From CAYWNA01 sp964459305 (GTDB lineage: Bacteria > Planctomycetota > Planctomycetia > Pirellulales > Pirellulaceae), in NCBI GenBank assembly GCA_964459305.1, contig CAYWNA010000253.1:1-19650 (forward strand): a stretch of DNA of 19,650 nucleotides, given 5' to 3'. This document shows, one piece after another, positions 1 to 6,703 of this stretch (its first letter is position 1; the number at the start of each line of letters is the position of its first letter). Below the pieces are notes generated by a model. It ran no database searches. It was not told where the DNA came from and saw only the letters and a program-made list of their open reading frames with translations. A program made the position numbers and the translations under genes.

Positions 1-82
1 CACTCGATATGTCCATTGGAGGACTTCACCACCAGTGAATTCTGAAACGACGCATAGAACGTTCGATTTGGTCGAGAAATCA

Positions 83-98
83 GGGGCCTGACGGCCCC
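83..98 (-). terminator. Possible weak terminator hairpin after the Uma2 gene
   Basis: GGGGCC and GGCCCC form a 6-bp GC stem around a 4-nt loop about 37 nt downstream of the Uma2 stop codon. The sequence after the stem on the minus strand has only a weak T-rich stretch (CTGATTTCTC), so it is a poor match to an intrinsic terminator. It could equally be chance. The rest of 1-134 shows no gene. Confidence 0.25.
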
Positions 99-134
99 CG
101 CTCGCCGTCTTTTCTGCAACCAACGAGCGAACAC

Positions 135-779
135 TCAACCTTCAACGAACTGTTGCGTTTCGGATTTCGTGCTTCGGATTTCGGATTTGGCTCTCCACGC
201 TCCGCTCTCCTCCAGCCGCACCTTCAGATAGATCTCGGACAAGGGCAGCCGGCAATCGATGGTCGGCAGGAGCAACGTATCCTGCGGCGAGTTCACTTCC
301 GTCAGCAGCCACTCGTCCGGCCCCTGACGCACGTAGTGTTCGACCAGCGGACGGTCCTGGCTGATCAGGACGTACTCCTGCAGCGACGGCAGACGCCGAT
401 AGTGAGTGAATTTCCCTCCGCGATCGTAGTCGGCCGTAGACGGCGACAAGACTTCAACGAGCACTTTCGGATTCAGCAGCGTGTCGACCTCCGCGTCCTC
501 AAACTCCGGCTCGTCGCACACAATCGTCACGTCGGGATACGTGTACAGTCCCGTAGGACTGATTTTCACACGCATGTCACTCTGGTAGACCTCGCACTGG
601 CGATCCCGCAGTTGCTGGCGAAGCTCACCGGCGACATTGCCTGCGATCAGATTATGTTCCCGGCTGGCACCGGTCATGGCGAAAACCTCGCCGCGCAGGT
701 ACTCGCTCTTTGTTTCCGCTTGACGCTCGCGGGCCAAGTACTCCTGCGGCGTCAGAAACGGCCCGGGTACGGCCGACAT
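135..779 (-). CDS. Uma2 family endonuclease-like protein (PD-(D/E)XK fold)
   Basis: This 214-residue protein belongs to the Uma2 (DUF820) family, which has a restriction-endonuclease-like PD-(D/E)XK core. The family is abundant in planctomycetes and cyanobacteria and its biological role is unsettled. Visible family landmarks are KSEYLRGEVF near residues 24-33, SDMRV at 67-71, YPDV with Asp83, the core strand LVEVLSPST with Glu109, and the helix around KFTHYRRLPSLQEY (123-136). The probable active-site residues (Asp83, Glu109) are retained. The ATG at 779 is preceded by AAGGAG nine bases upstream on the coding strand. The last 20 residues (AKSEIRSTKSETQ...) lie beyond the usual domain end and are encoded by a small direct repeat, so the tail looks like acquired repeat DNA. 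No signal peptide or membrane segment is seen. The gene stands alone. Family assignment is firm; function is not. Confidence 0.9.
   Translation of the reverse strand: MSAVPGPFLTPQEYLARERQAETKSEYLRGEVFAMTGASREHNLIAGNVAGELRQQLRDRQCEVYQSDMRVKISPTGLYTYPDVTIVCDEPEFEDAEVDTLLNPKVLVEVLSPSTADYDRGGKFTHYRRLPSLQEYVLISQDRPLVEHYVRQGPDEWLLTEVNSPQDTLLLPTIDCRLPLSEIYLKVRLEESGAWRAKSEIRSTKSETQQFVEG
158..190. repeat. Short direct repeat (TTCGGATTTCG) in the 3' end of the Uma2 gene
   Basis: The 11-mer TTCGGATTTCG occurs at 159-169 and again at 173-183, with a further partial copy (GGATTTGG) to 190. It is read on the minus strand as the KSEIRSTKSET tail. From memory, strings of this kind are common near planctomycete gene ends, but this could not be checked. 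Confidence 0.6.
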
Positions 780-967
780 GAGCAGAATCTCCTTGGTGGT
801 GTGAGCCGCATTCTACCCCACGTCCACCTCCACCGTCTACGACCCGCGCCGGCTGCCCGAAAGCGAGTAGGTCATGTGAGGCATCTTACGGATAGCAGCG
901 CCGTCCCACGGGTGAAGACAGGGGCACGTTGGATCTTCCGCCAAACGCCTCTCCAAGCTCCACCCGC
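780..967. other. Intergenic stretch without a recognisable gene
   Basis: Apart from the ribosome-binding site of the minus-strand Uma2 gene just after 779, no coding signal was recognised here. Frames on both strands were read for further pieces of arginyl-tRNA synthetase upstream of the relic at 968-1096, and none was found. The junction between unrelated DNA and the argS-like sequence therefore lies at about 960-980. Confidence 0.5.
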
Positions 968-1096
968 AATGAGAGGTTCTTCAAAGCCGAGACGGACGCG
1001 CTACGCACCAGCCGACTTCGCCTATGCGATCTGACCGGCCGCACGATCAAGCAAGGACTCGACCTCCTGGGAATCAGCGTCGTCGACAAGATGTGA
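968..1096 (+). pseudogene. argS: Relic of the 3' end of argS (arginyl-tRNA synthetase C-terminus)
   Basis: The frame ending at the TGA at 1094-1096 reads FFKAETDALRTSRLRLCD and continues as LTGRTIKQGLDLLGISVVDKM. This matches the C-terminal end of arginyl-tRNA synthetase, including the DALR motif that names its anticodon-binding domain, the LTxxxLKxGLxLLGI helix and the usual terminal Met. About 40 codons are recognisable and the remaining ~500 residues are absent, because the DNA upstream is unrelated and then occupied by the oppositely oriented Uma2 gene. There is no start codon context of its own. It ends one base before the stop codon of the converging FG-GAP gene. It is best read as a fragment left by recombination or duplication; the functional argS should be elsewhere. 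The identification comes from recalled family features, not a search. Confidence 0.7.
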
Positions 1097-1097
1097 C

Positions 1098-3737
1098 CTA
1101 CCGGCCCGCACGCTCATCGCGTCCGGTGATGGACTCTTTTCGGGTCCGTGAATCCAGCCAATATGCGAAGGCCACCACCAGCCCTACGAGGCCAGCAAGT
1201 TTGGCACCGAGCCAAAACACGTTGTACCAGCCATCCCACGCGATGCGTTCAAGTGGGGCCATGTCAGCGACCTCAAGACATATATGTAGTCCCAAGAACG
1301 CCAACGGCAAAATGAAGGCAACAGCCACGAGCACCGCTACGCGCGTCCAGCGTCGCTGGCAGGTCCACAGGATTAGCAGGATCGGAAAAGCCAACAGAGC
1401 CGCGCCAGGAAGCGCAACAATCGTCAAGTGCGCGAATCCTGACCACGCCGACATGGAGAGGTAGACATAAGGCGCTATTTCACGTGGCCTGATTTGAAAG
1501 GCAACGACTGCCAAAGCAACGAGGATCGGCAACGCCAGCCATATACGCAGCGACCATTGTCGGCGGCAGAAGAGTTGAAATGCAAACGCGCCTGGTATGA
1601 TGACGGCGAGCAGGCTGCACAGCGCCACCTTACCCATCGTACTCCACTCCATCGTCCACCGGTGCCAAAGCATGTACCGCCGCCAGCGGGGATCGGTGGC
1701 GGGGACGTTGAAGGTAAGTCCTTTCGCCTTGGGACTCACTTCGCTGAGATATCGACCGGAGTCGTCGGCGGGAAGACTGGTCGACGCGACCGCGTTGCCG
1801 GAAGACGTATTGCTGAGAATCCGCGACCCAACCGAGCTGCCGTCTGACGGAAGGTGGCACATGTACCAAAAACCACGGGTGCCCTGGCCACGCCAGAGCG
1901 GCTTACCCGTTGCGCCATTCAGGCCGAACAAGACGTTGTCCTGCACGACGACGACTGTGGACGGGCGGTGCTGCGTAGCCGAAAGGATCGAATTGATGTG
2001 GGCCCATTGGCCTGGATAGTCGATTTTGCCGCTCGTAGGCACCGTCCACTGCCACACGAGTTGGCCTTCGCCGCCTAAAGCCTCTACCGTGTTGCGCCCC
2101 GACATGAAAACCAACTCGTCCCGGCCGTCGTCGTCCAGATCGTGAGCCCAAAGCTGCTTGTCCCGGGGTCCGTACGTAGCGTCCACTGTGAGCTGTCGAA
2201 CCAAATCGCCCTGATCCACCACGAAGATCGTATCCTTGTCCGCGTCTTCTGCATTGCGGATTCGGAGGCAGACTACGTGGCGATCTTCATCACCTGGTTT
2301 CATGATAACGGGCACCGGCGTGTCCACGTCGCCGTGACTGATTGGGGTCGAATATGACCACTGCCACTTGGGCTCCCCATCTTCCGCCCGCAGGACGAGC
2401 AGCTTGTAGTGCCGTTCCTTTTCGCGTTCGACGACGTCCACGATGACGATCTCCGGCACGCCATCCCCGTCGATATCGTCGACGACTGGAATTGGCAAAT
2501 CGTTTTTTATCCGGTCCGGAATCGTGGTCAGCTCCAACGGCTGCGGCGGCCAGAGCGGTTCGCCATCGCGTCCGCTGAGCGCGCGAAGCTCGCAGCCCAC
2601 GTCACCGTTCTTGCGTCGTACTGGCACGGCCAACACGAAGTCCTTGACGCCATCACCGTTCAAATCCGGCGTCGCTCGCGGCAAAAGGAAGGGCAGGCCG
2701 ACCTTGGCCCAGCGCCGAAACTGCGGATCGGTTAGTGGCGTAAGTGGCTGTCGCCAAACTAATTGACCGTCGCCCCCAGACAGCACTGCTAACCAGCGCT
2801 GCGAGACCTCGTTCGTGTTGCCTGCTCCGTCCCATTCAACGTAGAACGCACCCACGACTTCGGACGAACCGTCTTGGTCCAAGTCGTCACAGTAGACAGA
2901 CACGTTGGAAATACTGAGCGATTCAGGCGAGCGAGCGCGGATCTGGTCAGGAATTGCAAAGTCGTCAGCAGCCCATAATCTCCGGCCAGTCTTGCCGGAT
3001 ACGGCTTGCACAGGAAACTCCAGAGGGTGGCTCCAGCTCGGATCCACCCACTCAAACCGAAGGTTCTCGGATGTCATCAGCAGATCCGGAGTCCCGTCCC
3101 GGTCTAGATCGCCTTCGGGCAACGTCGTCGTCCTGTGTTCGACACGGCGACGGCGATTGATTTCTTTCTCGTGGAGCCAACTGACTGGCCAGTCGGCCAA
3201 GATGTGCCCGTCACGGCCTGAGACCATCGTCATGTTCGTCCGCGAAACAAACAAACGCAAATACCCCAACGCGAGGGGATTGATTCTAGGCCCAGTCCCC
3301 CGCCAAAAAAGGCTGTCATCAGGACTGCCTGGAGCCTGAAGCAAGTCCCTGATGCCGTCGCCGTCGTGGTCGTGCACAGGTAGCGCGCCGTCGAGTCGCC
3401 GCCAGAGCTGCCGGGGTGTGCCGGCGAGCGCGTGCAATTGATATCGTTCGGAAATGTCGTGCGCGTAACTCAAGTCCTCCAAACCGTCGCCGTTGAAGTC
3501 GACAAACTGAATATCTCGCGCGTCGAGCAGTGAGCTACGCTCGTCGCCCGTGGTCAGCGAGAAGATGTACGCTTCTTGATAATAAGTAGCGTCAACATAA
3601 TGCCTCGCGACCACTAGTTCGTGCGTGTCGGAAAACTCCGTTGGCCGCGAAGTTGGGAGGGCGAAGCTCCTGCTGAGCCGAGGTTCTTGTGTGACTTCCC
3701 GGCTCGGCAGGAGCCTCGCCCTCCCCTTTTCCGACAC
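1098..3737 (-). CDS. FG-GAP repeat membrane protein: detached C-terminal part of a split kinase
   Basis: This 879-residue frame is the downstream half of a gene broken by the element at 3613-3748. Residues 1-39 are encoded by the element (GTG start at 3737, no ribosome-binding site seen). Host sequence resumes at Glu40-Leu41-Val42 and runs intact to the TAG at 1098. It contains calcium-loop FG-GAP/VCBS motifs such as DFNGDGLED (80-88), DHDGDGIRD (123-131), DLDRDGTPD, DLNGDGVKD, DIDGDGVPE and DLDDDGRDE, as expected for a beta-propeller-like domain. About five transmembrane segments follow, near residues 701-723, 731-749, 767-791, 797-820 and 840-861, and then a short charged tail. No signal peptide is present, so made alone the propeller would lack the export signal that the kinase membrane helix would have supplied. 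It could be translated by reinitiation or a +1 frameshift, or it may be a decaying remnant. The fragment status is well supported. Confidence 0.85.
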   Translation of the reverse strand: MSEKGRARLLPSREVTQEPRLSRSFALPTSRPTEFSDTHELVVARHYVDATYYQEAYIFSLTTGDERSSLLDARDIQFVDFNGDGLEDLSYAHDISERYQLHALAGTPRQLWRRLDGALPVHDHDGDGIRDLLQAPGSPDDSLFWRGTGPRINPLALGYLRLFVSRTNMTMVSGRDGHILADWPVSWLHEKEINRRRRVEHRTTTLPEGDLDRDGTPDLLMTSENLRFEWVDPSWSHPLEFPVQAVSGKTGRRLWAADDFAIPDQIRARSPESLSISNVSVYCDDLDQDGSSEVVGAFYVEWDGAGNTNEVSQRWLAVLSGGDGQLVWRQPLTPLTDPQFRRWAKVGLPFLLPRATPDLNGDGVKDFVLAVPVRRKNGDVGCELRALSGRDGEPLWPPQPLELTTIPDRIKNDLPIPVVDDIDGDGVPEIVIVDVVEREKERHYKLLVLRAEDGEPKWQWSYSTPISHGDVDTPVPVIMKPGDEDRHVVCLRIRNAEDADKDTIFVVDQGDLVRQLTVDATYGPRDKQLWAHDLDDDGRDELVFMSGRNTVEALGGEGQLVWQWTVPTSGKIDYPGQWAHINSILSATQHRPSTVVVVQDNVLFGLNGATGKPLWRGQGTRGFWYMCHLPSDGSSVGSRILSNTSSGNAVASTSLPADDSGRYLSEVSPKAKGLTFNVPATDPRWRRYMLWHRWTMEWSTMGKVALCSLLAVIIPGAFAFQLFCRRQWSLRIWLALPILVALAVVAFQIRPREIAPYVYLSMSAWSGFAHLTIVALPGAALLAFPILLILWTCQRRWTRVAVLVAVAFILPLAFLGLHICLEVADMAPLERIAWDGWYNVFWLGAKLAGLVGLVVAFAYWLDSRTRKESITGRDERAGR

Positions 3738-6681
3738 GGACTAGTTCGGGCGCGCCGAGCGGACCTGGTCGCCACCAGTGCGCCGAAAAGCCTGTGTCCC
3801 CGTCCGTTAAGATTCCTGAGGCTTTAATGAACGTGAGCGGCTTGCCGTCGCCCCCGTCTAGCACGTCCACGAACAACCGAGCACCGTACTCCTCCGATAT
3901 ATCACATGTGGATAGCACCACGAGGTCATCGATGCCGTCGGCGTTCATGTCAGGCGCGGCCAAGAACTGCACTATTTCACCGTTGCCGCGCGGCGCGAGC
4001 GTACGTTTCCATCGCGGCCGACCGGTGGAAGCATCCAGAAGACCCACCGCAAACCGTGTGTCTGACGGATCGGACCGGATCGCCACCGCCAGCTCGGACT
4101 TTCCGTCGTGATCGAAATCGGCGATCAGGCTGCTGACGGGCTCGACGAGGAAATTGCTTGCCAGCGGCTTCGCCACGCCGGGCGGGGAATCAGGATCTCT
4201 AGCCTGCGGCTTTGGCACCTGAACCACCCAGCGTCTCCGTCCACCAGCCAGGGAAACACAGGTTAAGTCCAATCGATCTTCAGGCGGCGACTGCCCAGTC
4301 ACCGCTGTGAAAACCAGCAGTTCGAACTCGCCGTCGTTGTCGACGTCCGCAATTCGCGGCCGCCCCACGACGTGATCGCCCAAATCGAGCCCTGGGGATG
4401 CAGACTCACCGCTGGCTGGATCGAATGCGACCACGTGCCTGCCGGTGACGAGTACCGCAAACGACTTGTCTGGCGTGCGGTGGAGCTGAAGGGAATACGG
4501 CATTTCTTTGGAATAGCGCCAATCGTTGGGGTCTAGTAGCGGCGGTCGAAGCTCCGCTGGAGCAGGAGGCAGCGATCCGAACACAGAACGCCAAAACGGC
4601 TGGTGTTTGGTGCCCGATAGAGCCTCGACCCACGTTTGGCCGTTCGGCTGGGCGTACGCGACAACCACGTCGCCGCGCTCATCGGCATCGACATCCGTGA
4701 CCAGTGGTTCTGCCACAATGTGTGTATTCGGCTGTTGCGAATGAAGCCAAACGAGTTTTCCATCGGCGCCAGAGATTGCGAGCAACGGTGCATCCGCGCG
4801 GCCCGGCCAGTAGAAGACAAGGTCGCCGATCGCGTCACCATCGATGTCCGGCGCGGGCCTGACCAGCATCGGAACGTTTTCGGGCGCGGGCTGATACTGA
4901 TTCAGAGGGGCGGCCCGCCTGGGCCCCGTGAGGCTCCAGGCGGAAACAAGGTCCTGCCACAACGTAGCGTCCACGCCGGACGGCAACGGGCCCTCTGCGC
5001 TGTCCTGCGCCGCCGCGTTGCCCAACGGCATTTTCCACAGGGAATCCAGGGTCGCCCCATCCAGCCGTCGCAGTATCACTTCTCCGAATCGCCGTTCGAA
5101 AAGGACTATATCAGTGCGCCCAGCCAGATCGATCACCTCGTAATAATCGTTGATGCCGAGCGTCAGGGGCTCCCACAGTTCTTGGTGCGTTAGATCGACA
5201 CGAAACTGGTGCACGTGCGTCAAGTCTTTGCGGATGGTGACCTGTGACGTTTGACTCATCTGCCCAGGCGCGGACAGACGCACGCGGTACGTGCCGTGGG
5301 GCAACTCGACTGGCCTTTCGGTCGGAACGGTAAACGGTTCGACCACAGGCTCGCCACGATCGTCAAGTACTTCCGCAGTGAGCGGATCTCCAGTGGTTGT
5401 GAGCGTGAGCCCACCGAGCTGCGATGTGCTGTACCAGTTCCACGCCAGCGATCCGCCCGTGATCAACACAATCGTTGCCACGATTGCTATCGACGCCGAG
5501 ATGATCATACGGCGGTGTTTGCGGCTGCGACGCATCAATCGTTCCACGACGCCGATGGGCCGCGCGTGAATCGGTTCGTCGCGCAGAAACCGGTCCAGGT
5601 CGTCGGCCAACTTGGCCGCTGTCTCGTAGCGCTCGCCGGGGTCTTTTTCCAGGCATTTCAGGCAGATGGTCTCCAAGTCCTTTGGCACGGTTGCGTTAAG
5701 CTGCCGTGGTGAGGCAGGTTCCTGTTCCGCCACTTGCTTTAGCGTCTCTACGTGGCTGGCAGCTTGAAACGGTGGCCGGCCGGTCAGCAGGCAGTACAGG
5801 ATCGCTCCCAGCGAGTACACGTCGGACAACGGACCGATCTCGTGGATGCTGCCCGACGCTTGTTCCGGGGGCGTGTAGCTGGGTGTTCCCAGGATCTGAC
5901 CGGTGGCCGTTAGATCGCTGTCCCCCTCGATACGTTTGGCCAAACCAAAGTCGGTCACTCGCGGCTGGCCTTCTCGATCCAGGAGGATGTTCGCGGGTTT
6001 TAGATCGCGATGGATGACGCCGCGATCGTGGGCATACGCAATCGCCTCGGCAACTTGTTTCGTCAATTCAGCCGCTTTGTCCGACCGCAGCGGGCCGTCT
6101 GCGATTCTGCGGGCCAGGCTCTGGCCCTCGATAAAGCCCATCGAGAAATAGTGTTGCCCCTCGTGCTGCCCAACTTCGTGGATCGGCACGATCCCCGAAT
6201 GTTCCAGGTTCGCAGCCGCTTCCGCCTCGCTGTAGAACCGTCGGACTTCTTCCTCGGAGGCAAGCTGACCGGACAAGATCATCTTCAGCGCGACCGTGCG
6301 GTTCAAACTGCGCTGACGTGCTTTGTACACCACGCCCATACCGCCATGAGCGATTTTCTCGATAAGCTCATAGTCGCCGAACAGCCGGCCACTGAGGCCA
6401 ACGAACGTCTCGGCCGCGTCCCCTTCCCGACCGTCCGGGCCGCCCGTGACGAGGGAAGCCTGCACGATCGCGTCGTTACTCGGCCGTTGGTGATCCAACG
6501 TGGACGGCAAGTCCTCAGTTGGGCTCGGCCGGCTGTCCTCGTTCGAAGGTGGCAACGCTTCCTTCTCGGACACTGAATCATCTGCCGCGGGCACCGGCCC
6601 GGGATCTTTGTCCGCGTGCGTGTGCCTCAGGATCTCGTCTTGAGGCGTCGAGGAATCGTCGTTCGCTCTTGAGTCTGTCAC
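3592..6681 (-). CDS. Transmembrane Hanks-type Ser/Thr protein kinase with PEGA-like and FG-GAP regions, C-terminally disrupted
   Basis: The 1029-residue product has an acidic disordered N-terminus (1-95), then a full kinase domain (about 104-367): Gly-rich loop IAHGGMGVVYKA (110-121), Lys133 in VALK, HRDLKPAN with catalytic Asp226, DFGLA with Asp244, PPE at 271-273 and DVYSLG. All catalytic residues are present, so activity is expected. A membrane helix lies at about 393-411, followed by a PEGA-like beta domain (about 424-480) and FG-GAP motifs (DIDGDAIGD, DVDNDGEFE, DFDHDGKSE, DMNADGIDD), placing the sensor outside the cytoplasm. Host sequence ends at Val981; the last 48 residues come from the inserted element and the shifted frame, ending at TGA 3592. 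The GTG at 6681 is chosen because AGGAG sits seven bases upstream and it lies 22 bp after the pseudokinase stop; the longer frame to 6741 would overlap that gene. It is probably cotranscribed with 6704-7927. Confidence 0.9.
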   Translation of the reverse strand: MTDSRANDDSSTPQDEILRHTHADKDPGPVPAADDSVSEKEALPPSNEDSRPSPTEDLPSTLDHQRPSNDAIVQASLVTGGPDGREGDAAETFVGLSGRLFGDYELIEKIAHGGMGVVYKARQRSLNRTVALKMILSGQLASEEEVRRFYSEAEAAANLEHSGIVPIHEVGQHEGQHYFSMGFIEGQSLARRIADGPLRSDKAAELTKQVAEAIAYAHDRGVIHRDLKPANILLDREGQPRVTDFGLAKRIEGDSDLTATGQILGTPSYTPPEQASGSIHEIGPLSDVYSLGAILYCLLTGRPPFQAASHVETLKQVAEQEPASPRQLNATVPKDLETICLKCLEKDPGERYETAAKLADDLDRFLRDEPIHARPIGVVERLMRRSRKHRRMIISASIAIVATIVLITGGSLAWNWYSTSQLGGLTLTTTGDPLTAEVLDDRGEPVVEPFTVPTERPVELPHGTYRVRLSAPGQMSQTSQVTIRKDLTHVHQFRVDLTHQELWEPLTLGINDYYEVIDLAGRTDIVLFERRFGEVILRRLDGATLDSLWKMPLGNAAAQDSAEGPLPSGVDATLWQDLVSAWSLTGPRRAAPLNQYQPAPENVPMLVRPAPDIDGDAIGDLVFYWPGRADAPLLAISGADGKLVWLHSQQPNTHIVAEPLVTDVDADERGDVVVAYAQPNGQTWVEALSGTKHQPFWRSVFGSLPPAPAELRPPLLDPNDWRYSKEMPYSLQLHRTPDKSFAVLVTGRHVVAFDPASGESASPGLDLGDHVVGRPRIADVDNDGEFELLVFTAVTGQSPPEDRLDLTCVSLAGGRRRWVVQVPKPQARDPDSPPGVAKPLASNFLVEPVSSLIADFDHDGKSELAVAIRSDPSDTRFAVGLLDASTGRPRWKRTLAPRGNGEIVQFLAAPDMNADGIDDLVVLSTCDISEEYGARLFVDVLDGGDGKPLTFIKASGILTDGDTGFSAHWWRPGPLGAPELVRVGKGEGEAPAEPGSHTRTSAQQELRPPNFAANGVFRHARTSGREALC
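3613..3748. mobile_element. Palindromic MITE-like element with 9-bp target duplication, inserted in the kinase gene
   Basis: The 9-mer ACTAGTTCG occurs at 3613-3621 and 3740-3748 and brackets 118 bp. Inside each end is a perfect 12-bp inverted repeat (CGTGTCGGAAAA at 3624-3635, its complement at 3727-3738). A central palindrome has 26-bp arms at 3655-3680 and 3700-3725 (24 of 26 pairing) around a 19-bp loop. The insert plus one repeat copy is 127 bp, one more than a multiple of three, so it shifts the reading frame. Deleting 127 bp joins the two flanking frames through ELV with no other defect. The element itself is stop-free in all three minus-strand frames. There is no transposase, so it would be mobilised in trans. 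Translations of the GEGEAPAEP type recall a repeat seen widely in planctomycete proteins, but this is from memory. Confidence 0.85.
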
Positions 6682-6688
6682 GATTCCA

Positions 6689-6693
6689 CTCCT
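6689..6693 (-). promoter_or_regulatory. Ribosome-binding site (AGGAG) that fixes the kinase start at GTG 6681
   Basis: On the coding strand AGGAG is followed by a 7-nt spacer and then GTG at 6681. This is better placed than any site before the longer in-frame start at 6741, which lies inside the upstream gene. Confidence 0.65.
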
Positions 6694-6703
6694 GCCGCCG
6701 ACC

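Noticed and set aside
153..1034. Long plus-strand open frame of 293 codons
   Set aside because: It runs antisense to the Uma2 gene and has no ribosome-binding site or recognisable family; the minus-strand frame shows clear Uma2 motifs.
886..1089. Minus-strand frame of 67 codons
   Set aside because: It is antisense to the argS relic, Arg/Ser-rich and without homology or start signals.
3620..3740. Programmed frameshift at GGAAAAGGGG to restore the kinase frame
   Set aside because: The needed shift is +1, and no classical slippery heptamer in the correct phase is present, so a simple insertional split is preferred.
3621..3827. Plus-strand frame containing EGEAPAEPRF
   Set aside because: It is produced by the palindromic element being open on both strands, not by a gene.
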